Shown in pieces: positions 20,197 to 30,375 of a stretch of DNA of 64,000 nucleotides. This DNA comes from Aliishimia sp963721175 (GTDB lineage Bacteria > Pseudomonadota > Alphaproteobacteria > Rhodobacterales > Rhodobacteraceae), in NCBI GenBank assembly GCA_963721175.1, contig CAVRIG010000023.1, forward strand, positions 62,001 through 126,000, read 5' to 3'. Below the pieces are notes generated by a model that did no database searches, was not told where the DNA came from, and worked only from the letters and a program-made list of their open reading frames with translations. Position 1 is the first letter of the stretch. Each line of letters starts with the position of its first letter. A program made the position numbers and the translations under genes.

Positions 20197-20838
20197 ATGA
20201 CACGATCCCTACAGAAACCTACATGAATACCCTCGTGCCCATGGTGGTCGAGCAGACCAGCCGCGGCGAGCGGGCCTATGACATCTTCTCGCGCCTGCTC
20301 AAGGAGCGGATCATCTTCGTCAGCGGCCCGGTGCATGACGGCATGTCCATCCTGATCGTGGCGCAGCTTCTGCACCTCGAGGCGGAGAACCCGTCCAAGG
20401 AAATCTCGATGTACATCAACAGCCCCGGCGGCGTGGTGACGAGCGGTCTGTCGATCTACGACACGATGCAGTACATCAAGCCGAAGGTCTCCACGCTGGT
20501 GATCGGGCAGGCGGCCTCGATGGGGTCGCTGCTGCTGACCGCGGGCGCCAAGGGCATGCGGTTCTCGCTGCCCAACAGCCGGATCATGGTGCACCAGCCT
20601 TCGGGCGGCTACCAGGGCCAGGCGACGGACATCATGATCCACGCCGAGGAGACCCAGAAGCTGAAGAAGCGGCTGAACGACATCTACGTGCAAGCCACAC
20701 CGGGCAGAGCCTCGAAAAGGTGCGAACAGGCGCTGGAGCGCGACAACTTCATGTCGCCCGAGGAGGCGCAAGGAATGGGGCCTGATCGACGAGATCGTCG
20801 AAAACCGCGAGCAAGACGCGAAGATCCTGACGCCGTAA
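20197..20838 (+). CDS. clpP: ClpP, ATP-dependent Clp protease proteolytic subunit (six one-base insertions)
   Basis: Serine peptidase that assembles into the 14-mer chamber for ClpX/ClpA. The catalytic Ser is in GQAASMGSLLL, His in SRIMVHQPSGG, and Asp is expected in the following NDIYV region. Extra bases include an A right after the start ATG (20200), a T after CCC (20210), C after GTG near 20690, C after AAG, C after GTG near 20725 and C after GCG at 20769. They sum to six, so start and stop are in the same phase. The repaired N-terminus reads MHDPTETYMNTLVP, normal for the family. It is followed 156 bp later by clpX. Confidence 0.95.
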
Positions 20839-20994
20839 CGACCGCAGTCACGGCGCTGCGCACGCGGCGCAAATTTGCGATTGTGAGCCCACGGCCCTGC
20901 CCTAAGCTGAAGGCGCGTGGGGGCAGAGGTGCAGCGGCACGGCGGGGCCGTTCGGAGGATAGCCTGGAGCAGACGACGGGCCTGAAAGGGTGAG

Positions 20995-22261
<1,267 letters not shown>

Positions 22262-22285
22262 CGTGGATCGGATCGAGTTCTTGTG

Positions 22286-22313
22286 AAAGGCGTGCGGGTT
22301 CGCGCGCCTTTTT
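22286..22313 (+). terminator. Rho-independent terminator after clpX
   Basis: The arms AAAGGCGTGCG and CGCGCGCCTTT pair with one G-U, around a GGTT loop, and run into TTTTT. The hairpin begins 25 bases after the clpX stop. Confidence 0.8.
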
Positions 22314-22422
22314 CGTGTCGGGACGCGGATGCGCTGTTCCGCGCCTGAGGGCGCGAAAGCCGCCCCACCCGCCGTCCCGTCGGGCCTTGCTTTAGCGCTC
22401 GCAGAATGAGTGAGGTGCTTGT

Positions 22423-22783
22423 ATGATCAGACGGATTTCGTCCGGGGGCGAGTTCGAGAGCAAGAGTCGGCTATTGCCGCGCGGTCGTCGCGGGCGGCTT
22501 CGTCCATGTCGCCGGCACCGTCGGACAGGGCGAGACGATCGAGGAACAGTGCCGGGACGCGCTGGCGAATATCGGGCGGGCGCTGGAACAGGCGGGGTGC
22601 GGGTTCGGCAACGTCGTGCGCGTGACCTACATGCTGCCCGACCGGGCGGAATTCGAGCCCTGCTGGCCGATCCTGCGTGAGACCTTCGGCGCCGAACCGC
22701 CCGCGGCGACGATGATCGAATGCGGTCTGATCGACCCGAAATACCGGATCGAGATCGAGGTGACGGCTCTGCTGCCCGGTTGA
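22423..22783 (+). CDS. RidA/YjgF-family protein (one frameshift)
   Basis: A 119-residue Rid-family protein of the type that hydrolyses reactive enamine/imine intermediates. The family pattern appears as VHVAGTVGQGETIEEQC, then the arginine region NVVRVTYMLPDR, and the C-terminal MIECGLIDPKYRIEIEVTA. An extra A at 22465 after AAG breaks the first 15 codons from the rest. It lies after the clpX terminator and before the NDUFA12 gene. Confidence 0.8.
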
Positions 22784-22852
22784 GTGACCTTCTGTCCACT
22801 GGACGGGGCAGGTGAAATCGGTCATATCGGTCCAAAGGCTTCGGAGGCTTCG

Positions 22853-23236
22853 ATGGGTATCCTCAACACGCTCCTGCGCGCAGCGACATGGTGGAACGGG
22901 CAGACGCTCAACACCCAGCTTTGGACATGGCGCAAGGGTGTCAAGGTGGGCGAAGACGACCAGGGCAACATCTACTATCGCACCGCCGACGACGCCAGGC
23001 GATGGGTCATCTTCAACGGCGAGGCCGAGGCGAGCCGGGTCAGCCCCGAGTGGCATGGATGGCTGCACCGGACCTGGGATACGCCGCCATCCGAAACGCC
23101 ACTGCCGCACAAGGTTTGGGAAAAGCCGCATCAGGAGAACCTGACGGGTACTGCGCTCGCCTATGCCCCGGCGGGGTCGATCCGGCGTGAGAAACCGGCG
23201 GACCGTGCGGATTACGAGGCCTGGTCGCCCGAGTGA
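22853..23236 (+). CDS. NDUFA12-type NADH:ubiquinone oxidoreductase subunit
   Basis: A 127-residue accessory subunit of alphaproteobacterial complex I. The N-terminus LLRAATWWNGQTLNTQLWTWRKG, then GEDDQGNIYY and the HGWLHRTWDTPP core, are characteristic of the NDUFA12/B17.2 family. The ATG at 22853 follows TTCGGAGGCTTCG. The frame is intact. It precedes mlaD by 30 bp, a neighbourhood conserved in Rhodobacterales. Confidence 0.9.
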   Translation: MGILNTLLRAATWWNGQTLNTQLWTWRKGVKVGEDDQGNIYYRTADDARRWVIFNGEAEASRVSPEWHGWLHRTWDTPPSETPLPHKVWEKPHQENLTGTALAYAPAGSIRREKPADRADYEAWSPE

Positions 23237-23266
23237 ACGAAGGCCCCACCGGACGGTTGAATCTCC

Positions 23267-23716
23267 ATGGCTGAGAACACGACAGAGGTGCTGGTCGGCG
23301 GCGCGGTCCTGGCCGCGGCGATCGGTTTCGCGGTCTATGCCGGTCAGATCGCCGGATTTTCCGCGGGCAACGACGGCCGTTACACGCTGAACGCCTCCTT
23401 CCGCAGTCTCGAAGGGATCGGGGTCGGCAGCGACGTGCGGCTGGCCGGCGTCAAGGTCGGCACGGTGGAGCAGGTGACGCTGAACCCTGAGACCTATCGC
23501 GCGGACACCGTGGTCACGGTCGAGGGTACCGTCGCGATTCCCGACGACAGCGCGATCGTGGTCTCCTCCGAAGGGCTGCTGGGCGGAAATTTCGTGGAAA
23601 TCGTGCCGGGCGGATCGCCGTTCTTCTTCGAGGCAGGCGACGAGATCGTGGATACCCAGGGCGCGGTAAGCCTGGTGTCGCTGCTCCTGAAATTCGTGAG
23701 CGGTGAGGCCGAATGA
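23267..23716 (+). CDS. mlaD: MlaD, outer-membrane lipid asymmetry transport protein
   Basis: A 149-residue periplasmic substrate-binding protein anchored by one N-terminal helix (VLVGGAVLAAAIGFAVYAG). The MCE domain has LNASFRSLEGIGVGSDVRLAGVKVG. MlaD forms the hexameric lipid channel between the MlaFEB ATPase and MlaC. The other mla genes are not adjacent. Its stop overlaps the next start by 4 bp (ATGA). Confidence 0.9.
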   Translation: MAENTTEVLVGGAVLAAAIGFAVYAGQIAGFSAGNDGRYTLNASFRSLEGIGVGSDVRLAGVKVGTVEQVTLNPETYRADTVVTVEGTVAIPDDSAIVVSSEGLLGGNFVEIVPGGSPFFFEAGDEIVDTQGAVSLVSLLLKFVSGEAE

Positions 23717-24069
23717 TCCGCGCATTTCTGATACTGGTCCTGCTGGCAGCGCCCGCGATGGCGCAGCAACAGACCAGCCGCGCGCCGGGCGCCGTTCTGC
23801 GCGCTCTCGACAAGCTCTCCGGCCGCACGACCGATTTCGAGATCAAGAGCGGGGGTGTGGCGCGTTTCGGGCCGCTCGATATCGCGCTGTCGGAATGCCG
23901 ATACCCGGCCGGGAACAGGGCGGGCGACGCCTTTGCCGGGCTGCAGATCATTGAGAGCGGGCGCGACGAGCCGGTGTTCGAAGGCTGGATGATCGCCAGT
24001 TCGCCGGCGCTGAGCGCGATGGACCATCCCCGCTATGATATCTGGGTCATTCGCTGCATCACGTCCTGA
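23713..24069 (+). CDS. DUF2155 exported protein
   Basis: A 118-residue secreted protein. The signal peptide AFLILVLLAAPAMAQQ is followed by the DUF2155 pattern LDKLSGRTTDFEIKSG, then LSECRYPA, then the end HPRYDIWVIRC. Two cysteines could form a disulfide. It is translationally coupled to mlaD, as in many Rhodobacteraceae. The 3' end overlaps the convergent aat gene by 37 bp. The function is unknown. Confidence 0.85.
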   Translation: MIRAFLILVLLAAPAMAQQQTSRAPGAVLRALDKLSGRTTDFEIKSGGVARFGPLDIALSECRYPAGNRAGDAFAGLQIIESGRDEPVFEGWMIASSPALSAMDHPRYDIWVIRCITS

Positions 24070-24686
24070 GGCTGCGGCACCGGCCGTGCGTGGATGTTCG
24101 CCCGGCGCGCCAATGCATCTTGGAGTTGCTGGTGATAGGTCGCGCGGGGAATTTCCACCGCGCCCAGTGACAGAAGATGCGGGGTGACGAATTGCGTGTC
24201 GAAGAGCGTGAAACCGCAATCGCGCAAATGTGCGGTCAGGCAGGCGAGCGCGATCTTCGATCCGTCACGTGCATGCGAAAACATGCTCTCGCCGAAGAAC
24301 GCCGCCCCCATGGTCACGCCATACACGCCCCCGGCCAGGTTCGTGCCGTACCACACTTCGAGCGAATGCGCCCGGTTTTGCCGGTTCAACGCCATGTAGA
24401 GATTTGAGATCTCGTCGTTGATCCAGGTCTCTGTCCGGTCTGCGCACGCGGCGAGAACGCGGTCGAAGTCCGAGTTCAGCGTCACCGAAACATCGGCTTT
24501 GCGCATGCGCCTCTGCAGGGATCGCGAGATGTGGAACCGGTCGAGCGGCAGCACGCCGCGCCGCCGCGGATCGACCCAGAACACCTCCGTGTCGTCACGA
24601 TGTTCGGCCATGGGGAAGATGCCGATGGAGTAACCGTGCAGGAGGAGGTCCGGTGTCAGCGCGGGGTCGCCGGGATCATCCTTCAT
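24033..24686 (-). CDS. aat: Aat, leucyl/phenylalanyl-tRNA-protein transferase
   Basis: A 217-residue cytosolic enzyme of the N-degron pathway that adds Leu or Phe to proteins beginning with Lys or Arg, leading to ClpAP degradation. Typical segments are LLHGYSIGIFPMAE, FWVDPRRRGVLPLD, HSLEVWYG and the core GESMFSHARDGSKIAL. It lies 3 bp downstream of accC in the same direction. The intact frame and full length support a functional gene. Confidence 0.95.
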   Translation of the reverse strand: MKDDPGDPALTPDLLLHGYSIGIFPMAEHRDDTEVFWVDPRRRGVLPLDRFHISRSLQRRMRKADVSVTLNSDFDRVLAACADRTETWINDEISNLYMALNRQNRAHSLEVWYGTNLAGGVYGVTMGAAFFGESMFSHARDGSKIALACLTAHLRDCGFTLFDTQFVTPHLLSLGAVEIPRATYHQQLQDALARRANIHARPVPQPQDVMQRMTQIS

Positions 24687-24689
24687 GGC

Positions 24690-26039
24690 TCAGGTCTCTT
24701 CCAGCTTCTCCAGCCACCGCTCCAGCCAGTGGATGTTGTAGTTGCCGCTCAGCACGTCGGGCTCCTGCAGCAGCGCGTGAAAGAGCGGAACCGTGGTTTC
24801 CACGCCATCGACGATCAACTCACCCAATGCGCGGCCCAGCCGCGCCAGCGCCTCGGGCCGGTCGCGGCCGTGGACGATCAGCTTGCCGATCAGGCTATCG
24901 TAATAGGGCGGGATGGAATAGCCGTGATAGAGGGCCGAATCCATCCGCACGCCAAGGCCGCCCGGCGCGTGGTAGGCCGTGATCTTTCCGGGCCGGGGCG
25001 AAAACCCCGGAAAGGTCTCGGCGTTGATGCGCACCTCGATCGCGTGACCGTTGATGGCGAGGTCGTCTTGCGTGAAGGACATCGGCAGTCCTTCGGCGAC
25101 CCTGATCTGCTCGCGCACGAGATCGACGCCGAAGATGCTTTCGGTCACCGGATGCTCGACCTGCAGGCGCGTGTTCATCTCGATGAAATGGAACTCGCCA
25201 TCCTCGTAGAGGAATTCGATCGTGCCTGCGCCCGCATAGTTGATCCGTGCGACGGCGTCGGCGCAGACATCACCGATGCGCGCCCGCTCCTCCGCCGTGA
25301 TCGTGGGGCCGGGGGCTTCCTCGAACACCTTCTGGTGGCGGCGCTGGAGGGAACAGTCACGCTCCCCGAGGTGAACCGCATTGCCCTTGCCGTCGCCGAA
25401 GACCTGGATTTCTATATGCCGCGGTCGTTCGAGATACTTCTCGATGTAGACCTCGTCATTGCCGAACGCCGATTTCGCCTCGGCCCGGGCTGTCTGGAAG
25501 GCATGGCCCATCTCGGCATCGTTGCGCGCCACCTTCATGCCGCGTCCGCCGCCGCCCGCCGTCGCCTTGACGATGACCGGGTACCCCATCTCGGCGGCCA
25601 GCTCCTGTGCCGTCTTGAGATCGGGCACGCCGCCGTCGGAGCCGGGCACGCAGGGCACGCCCAGTTTGCGCATCGTGTCCTTGGCGGTGATCTTGTCGCC
25701 CATGATGCGGATATGTTCCGCCTTGGGTCCGATGAAAATCAGGTCGTGATCCTCGACGATCTGCACGAAATTCGCGTTTTCGGACAGGAACCCGTAGCCG
25801 GGATGAATCGCGTCCGCACCGGTGATCTCGCAGGCCGAGATGATCGCTGGAAAGCTGAGATAGCTGCTGGACGAGGGGGGAGGGCCGATACACACGGCCT
25901 CGTCCGCCATGCGCACATGCATGGCATCGGAATCCGCCGTGGAGTGGACCGCGACGCTGCCGATCCCCATCTCGCGCGCCGCCCGGATCACGCGGAGCGC
26001 GATTTCACCGCGGTTCGCGATCAGGATCTTGTTGAACAT
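24690..26039 (-). CDS. accC: AccC, biotin carboxylase subunit of acetyl-CoA carboxylase
   Basis: Carboxylates the biotin of AccB at the first committed step of fatty-acid synthesis. The 449 residues begin MFNKILIANRGEIALRVIRA, show the ATP-grasp loop KATAGGGGRGMKV, and include EMNTRLQVEHPVTE with the catalytic Glu and Arg residues. The start at 26039 is chosen because MFNKILIANRG is the conserved beginning. It follows accB by 10 bp in one operon accB-accC-aat. Confidence 0.97.
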   Translation of the reverse strand: MFNKILIANRGEIALRVIRAAREMGIGSVAVHSTADSDAMHVRMADEAVCIGPPPSSSSYLSFPAIISACEITGADAIHPGYGFLSENANFVQIVEDHDLIFIGPKAEHIRIMGDKITAKDTMRKLGVPCVPGSDGGVPDLKTAQELAAEMGYPVIVKATAGGGGRGMKVARNDAEMGHAFQTARAEAKSAFGNDEVYIEKYLERPRHIEIQVFGDGKGNAVHLGERDCSLQRRHQKVFEEAPGPTITAEERARIGDVCADAVARINYAGAGTIEFLYEDGEFHFIEMNTRLQVEHPVTESIFGVDLVREQIRVAEGLPMSFTQDDLAINGHAIEVRINAETFPGFSPRPGKITAYHAPGGLGVRMDSALYHGYSIPPYYDSLIGKLIVHGRDRPEALARLGRALGELIVDGVETTVPLFHALLQEPDVLSGNYNIHWLERWLEKLEET

Positions 26040-26049
26040 TCCGGGACCC

Positions 26050-26544
26050 TTACTCGAGGATGACCAACGGCGCACCGTATTCGACGGCCGCGCCATCATC
26101 GACAAGGATGCGGGCGATCTTGCCGGCGCGGGGGGCGGGAATGTGGTTCATGGTCTTCATCGCCTCGACGATCAGCAGCGTGTCGCCTTCGGACACCTGC
26201 ATGCCCACGTTGATGAACGGAGGAGAGCCCGGTTCGGCCTGCATGTAGACCGTGCCCACCATGGGCGATGTCACGGCACCGGGATGATCGGCCGGATCGC
26301 CCGACCCGGCGTTGGTCTGGGCCGCGTAATGCGCCTCCCGCTCCGAACCGTGCTGCGCCTGCGATGGCGGTGCGGCGGTGACCTGGGTGACAAGCTGGTT
26401 CATTTTCCGGCTTACGCGGACGTTCAGACTGCCGCCGTCGCCGTAGTCGCGCTTGACCTGCAACTCGGCGAGGTCGTTGTCGCACAGAAGCTCCGCCAGG
26501 GCGCTGATGAAGGCCACGTCGGCGTCATGGGTCTTGTCGGTCAT
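26050..26544 (-). CDS. accB: AccB, biotin carboxyl carrier protein
   Basis: A 164-residue carrier subunit of acetyl-CoA carboxylase. The biotinyl lysine lies in VEAMKTMNHI near the C-terminus, with the AccB thumb region SPMVGTVYMQAEPGSPPF. The N-terminal helical part and a Pro/Ala/Gln linker (AAPPSQAQHG) are normal. It is the first gene of accBC-aat. The divergent acyl-CoA ligase gene starts 138 bp away, so that gap must hold two promoters. Confidence 0.97.
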   Translation of the reverse strand: MTDKTHDADVAFISALAELLCDNDLAELQVKRDYGDGGSLNVRVSRKMNQLVTQVTAAPPSQAQHGSEREAHYAAQTNAGSGDPADHPGAVTSPMVGTVYMQAEPGSPPFINVGMQVSEGDTLLIVEAMKTMNHIPAPRAGKIARILVDDGAAVEYGAPLVILE

Positions 26545-26682
26545 CCAGTCCTCGATGGTTCACAGGCCTGTCGTTCCGGCGCAGGCCATACCTTGAGCGG
26601 AGGTTATAGGCCAAGCCCGTTCCAGTTAAAAGGCGGCTTTAACGCGGCCGCCTGCTGTGTCTAGATCACAGGCGCAAGGAGT

Positions 26683-28215
26683 ATGACGATGAACATCGCA
26701 ACCTGGCTTGAACGGACGGCCCGGGCAGATCCGTCGCGTCCCGCGCTTTTTCTCGGCCGCGATCTGATCGCTGAATACGGCCGCTTTCACGAACATGCGC
26801 TGATGATCGCGGGCGCGCTGCGGAGCATCGGCATCCGGCCCGGCGACCGGGTGGCAATCTTCATGAAGAACTGCCCGGACTATCTGATCGCGTTCTATGG
26901 GACGTGGTACGCGGGGGCGGTGGTGGTCCCGATCAACGCCAAGCTGCACGGGCGCGAGGCCGCGTTCATCCTCGACAATTCCGCGGCCTCGCTGGTTTTC
27001 GCCACGCCCGACCTGACGGCGGCGCTGGCGGAGGCGGGCGTGCGGATACCAGTGTGCGATACCGGCGGGGACGGATACCGCGCGATGCTGGAGCAGGAGC
27101 CGCTGTCAGGGGTAGTCCAGCGCGCGGCGGACGATCTGGCGTGGCTCTTCTACACCTCCGGAACGACCGGCAAGCCCAAGGGGGTGATGATCACGCACCG
27201 GATGCTGATGACCATGTCGCTCAGCTACCAGATCGACGTCGACGCGGTGAGAGCCGAGGACGCGGCACTGTATGCGGCTCCACTGAGCCACGGCGCGGGG
27301 ATCTACAACATGGTGCACGTGCGCGCCGGTTGCGCCCATGTCTGTCCTCCGTCGGGAGGCTTCGATCCGGTCGAGATCCTGGATCTGGCGGAGCATTTCG
27401 GATCCGTCCAGATGTTCGCAGCGCCGACCATGATCAAGCGTTTGACCGGTGCCGCCGAAGCCGCAGAGCGCAAAGGCGAGGGGCTGCGCACGATCGTCTA
27501 TGGCGGCGGGCCGATGTACAACGCCGACCTCATCGAGGCGGTCGATCATTTTGGTCCGATCTTCGTGCAGATCTATGGCCAGGGCGAATGCCCGATGGGG
27601 ATAACCGCGCTGTCGCGACAGGACGTGGCCGACCGGACGCATCCGCGCTGGCGCGACAGGCTCGGGTCGGTGGGTCGCGCGCAATCCGCCGTCGAAGTCG
27701 TCATCGGCGATGCGAAGGGCAGGGTGCAACCTTTCGGCACGCACGGAGAGATCATGGTCCGCGGCGACGCCGTGATGCCGGGCTACTGGCAGAACCCAGG
27801 GGCGACCGCGAAGGCCTTGTTGAACGGCTGGCTGATGACCGGCGACATGGGCGTCATGGACGCGGATGGATATGTCACGATGCGGGACCGGTCCAAGGAT
27901 CTGATCATTTCGGGCGGAACCAATATCTACCCGCGCGAGGTCGAAGAGGTCCTGCTCACGCATCCCGGGGTGGTCGAGGCGTCCGTGGTTGGCCGGGCGC
28001 ACCCTGAATGGGGGGAAGAGGTCGTGGCCTTCATCGTGGGTGACGCGAGCGATGAAGACCTCGACCGCCTCTGCGTCGAGAATATCGCGCGCTTCAAGCG
28101 ACCCAAGGCCTATGTTCATGTCGACGACCTGCCGAAGAACAATTACGGCAAGGTGCTGAAAACGGAATTGCGGGCGCGTCTGGAACAAACCGGACGCGCC
28201 CGCAGCTTCGATTGA
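26683..28215 (+). CDS. AMP-forming acyl-CoA synthetase (class I ligase)
   Basis: A 510-residue adenylate-forming enzyme. The P-loop is FYTSGTTGKPKGVM, the A5-type motif YGQGECPMG, the A7/A8 motifs GDMGVMDADGY and RSKDLIISGGTNIYP, and the catalytic lysine is in KNNYGKVLKTEL. It probably activates an aromatic or fatty acid; the closest annotated families are long-chain-fatty-acid and benzoate-type ligases. It lies next to, but in the opposite direction from, the second liv cluster, and such pairs recur in roseobacters. The exact substrate is unknown. Confidence 0.85.
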   Translation: MTMNIATWLERTARADPSRPALFLGRDLIAEYGRFHEHALMIAGALRSIGIRPGDRVAIFMKNCPDYLIAFYGTWYAGAVVVPINAKLHGREAAFILDNSAASLVFATPDLTAALAEAGVRIPVCDTGGDGYRAMLEQEPLSGVVQRAADDLAWLFYTSGTTGKPKGVMITHRMLMTMSLSYQIDVDAVRAEDAALYAAPLSHGAGIYNMVHVRAGCAHVCPPSGGFDPVEILDLAEHFGSVQMFAAPTMIKRLTGAAEAAERKGEGLRTIVYGGGPMYNADLIEAVDHFGPIFVQIYGQGECPMGITALSRQDVADRTHPRWRDRLGSVGRAQSAVEVVIGDAKGRVQPFGTHGEIMVRGDAVMPGYWQNPGATAKALLNGWLMTGDMGVMDADGYVTMRDRSKDLIISGGTNIYPREVEEVLLTHPGVVEASVVGRAHPEWGEEVVAFIVGDASDEDLDRLCVENIARFKRPKAYVHVDDLPKNNYGKVLKTELRARLEQTGRARSFD

Positions 28216-28833
28216 AATCTTGCTGCCAATGCCAACTTACCAACAAGTGGTTGCATTGATCGGCAAAATGATCGGGGCTGTGGGCATATAATCCTATGCA
28301 CCGCAGATGGGCGACTTGGCCGCCGCTGTCCCCTTCCCTCTATACTCGTTACCCATTACAAATACAGGCCGGGTCAGGTGACCCGCACCACGCAGTTTGC
28401 CGATTGAAGTGCATCTCGATCTCCTGGCTCGAAGCCCGTTTGATCTCGTTTCACCTTCCCCCGACAGCGTGGGCAATACATGCCATATTTTCCGATTTTT
28501 TTAAACGAATTTTTGACCACCTGATTAATTGTTATGATATTTTCAACAGTTTCAGGCTGTTGGTCGCCAGTGTTCACTGCATGGATGGCGATTTCGCGGC
28601 ATGATTGTCGGCTGGAACTACCAGATCCGACATTGAAATCGGCGGATCTTCGCTTTTCATGAGGATTGAGTTGGTTTGGCGTTGACTTGCCGTGCGACGG
28701 TGCGGGCTTCGTCGATCCTCCGACAGGCGATGGCGTCGCCCGCACGGGGACCGCGTCGGCTGCACTGATGTCGAAGACGACGTGTCCTGCGGATTCGTTT
28801 CGCGGTGCGCGGCGTGCCTAACGCGCCGGCACT
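28216..28833. other. AT-rich intergenic region without a recognised gene
   Basis: This 618-bp stretch between two converging genes (ligase and livF) is visibly richer in A+T than its surroundings, especially 28480-28560 with runs such as TTTTTTTAAACG. Short open frames on both strands have no recognisable domains or good ribosome sites. No tRNA, CRISPR or insertion sequence is visible. It may hold termination signals, a small RNA or a decayed insertion. Confidence 0.5.
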
Positions 28834-29589
28834 TCAGATCGCCAGGTATTCCGAACGCAACTCCGCGTCGTCGAGAACTTCGCTTGCGGTGCCGTCGAAC
28901 ACGATGCCACCCGTATCGAGTATGATGGCCCGATCCGCGAGTTGCAGGGCGCGGACGGCATTCTGCTCCACGATGACCGTCGTGATGCCCTGTTCCTTTA
29001 TCACGGCAAGCGTCTTTTCGATCTCGTCGACGATGACCGGCGCCAGGCCTTCGTAAGGCTCGTCGAGCAGCAGCACCTTGATGTCGCGCGCCAGCGCCCG
29101 CGCGATGGCGAGCATCTGTTGTTCGCCACCCGAGAGCGTCGTGCCCTCCTGGTGCTGACGTTCGCCCAGCCGGGGGAAGAGTTCGTACAGACGGTCGATC
29201 GACCAGCCGACCGGTGGTGCTATCTGCGCGAGCTTCAGATTTTCCTCGACGGTCAGGCCGGAGATGATGCGGCGATCCTCGGGCACGAGGCCGAGACCGG
29301 CCTGGCTCGCCTGATAGGAAGTCATCTTGTGCAGAGGCTGGTGGTCGAGCCAGATTTCGCCATGCGTGACCAGAGGCGACCCGATCCGCGCAATGGATCG
29401 CAGTGTCGAGGTCTTGCCCGCACCGTTGCGCCCCAGCAGCGCCAGGATCTCGCCCTCATGCACGTTGAAGCTCACGCCCTGAACGATGTAACTCTCGCCG
29501 TAATACGCGTGCACGTCCCAGACCGAGAGGAACGCCGGGGCCGTTTCCGCCTTGTTCCCGTGCTTGGAAAAATCCGGTTTCACGTTCAT
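28834..29589 (-). CDS. LivF-type ABC transporter ATP-binding protein (second cluster)
   Basis: A 251-residue ATPase with Walker A LGRNGAGKTST, signature LSGGEQQM, Walker B VLLLDEPYEG and an H-loop VEQNAV. An N-terminal extension of about 20 residues (KPDFSKHGNKAETAP) precedes the domain. It is the last gene of livKHMGF read on the minus strand. All the genes of this set except livK are intact. Confidence 0.92.
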   Translation of the reverse strand: MNVKPDFSKHGNKAETAPAFLSVWDVHAYYGESYIVQGVSFNVHEGEILALLGRNGAGKTSTLRSIARIGSPLVTHGEIWLDHQPLHKMTSYQASQAGLGLVPEDRRIISGLTVEENLKLAQIAPPVGWSIDRLYELFPRLGERQHQEGTTLSGGEQQMLAIARALARDIKVLLLDEPYEGLAPVIVDEIEKTLAVIKEQGITTVIVEQNAVRALQLADRAIILDTGGIVFDGTASEVLDDAELRSEYLAI

Positions 29590-29601
29590 GGCGCGGCTCC
29601 T

Positions 29602-30363
29602 TTAGGCGGCCTGAGTTTCGCCCAGATACGCTTCGCGCACCTTCGGGTGACCCTTGATGTTTTCCGGCGTGTCCTCGACCAGCGGCGTGCCCTGGGCCAG
29701 AACCGTGATCCGCTCGGCGAGGCTGAAGACCACGTGCATGTCATGTTCGATGATCGCGATGGTGATGTCGCGTTCCTGCTTGATCCGCTTTAGCAGGTCG
29801 ATCGTGCTGTTGGTGTCGGCGCGCGACATGCCCGCCGTGGGTTCGTCCAGCAGCAGCAGGCGCGGATTCTGGCTGAGGCACATCGCGATCTCCAGCCGCC
29901 GCTTGTCTCCGCGCGACATCGACGCCGAATGCATGTGACGCTTCTCGGCAAGCCCCATGTCGTCGAGGGCATGTTCGGCCTGCTCGATGATGTCGGTCTG
30001 CTTCATCAGGCTTTGCAGCGGTTTCAGCCCGAACGACCCGTCGCGGCGCGCAAAGCAGGGGATCATCATGTTTTCCAGAACGGTCAGGTCGCCGAATATC
30101 TCGGGCGTCTGGAACACGCGCGAAATGCCCATCTGGTTGATCTCGAACGGCTTGCGGCCCAGCACCGATTGTCCGTCGAAGCTGACCGAGCCGGTGTCGG
30201 GGATCAGCTTGCCGACGAAACAGTTGAGCAGGGTAGACTTGCCCGCGCCGTTCGGTCCGATGATCGCGTGCACGGTGTTTTCCGCCACGCTCAGGTTCAC
30301 GTTCGACAACGCCTGGAGCCCGCCGAAGCGTTTGCCCACGTTCTTGACTTCGAGGATGCCCAT
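29602..30363 (-). CDS. LivG-type ABC transporter ATP-binding protein (second cluster)
   Basis: A 253-residue ATPase. Walker A GPNGAGKST, signature MSRGDKRRLEI, Walker B LLLLDEPTAG, H-loop IEHDMHVVF and the LivG ending KVREAYLGE are all visible. It sits 12 bp after livM and 12 bp before livF. Confidence 0.93.
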   Translation of the reverse strand: MGILEVKNVGKRFGGLQALSNVNLSVAENTVHAIIGPNGAGKSTLLNCFVGKLIPDTGSVSFDGQSVLGRKPFEINQMGISRVFQTPEIFGDLTVLENMMIPCFARRDGSFGLKPLQSLMKQTDIIEQAEHALDDMGLAEKRHMHSASMSRGDKRRLEIAMCLSQNPRLLLLDEPTAGMSRADTNSTIDLLKRIKQERDITIAIIEHDMHVVFSLAERITVLAQGTPLVEDTPENIKGHPKVREAYLGETQAA

Positions 30364-30375
30364 CGGTTTCGCTCC

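Noticed and set aside
28296..28745. Short open frames of about 100-120 codons in the AT-rich gap
   Set aside because: They have no recognisable domain, poor codon bias, overlap each other on opposite strands and lack ribosome sites.
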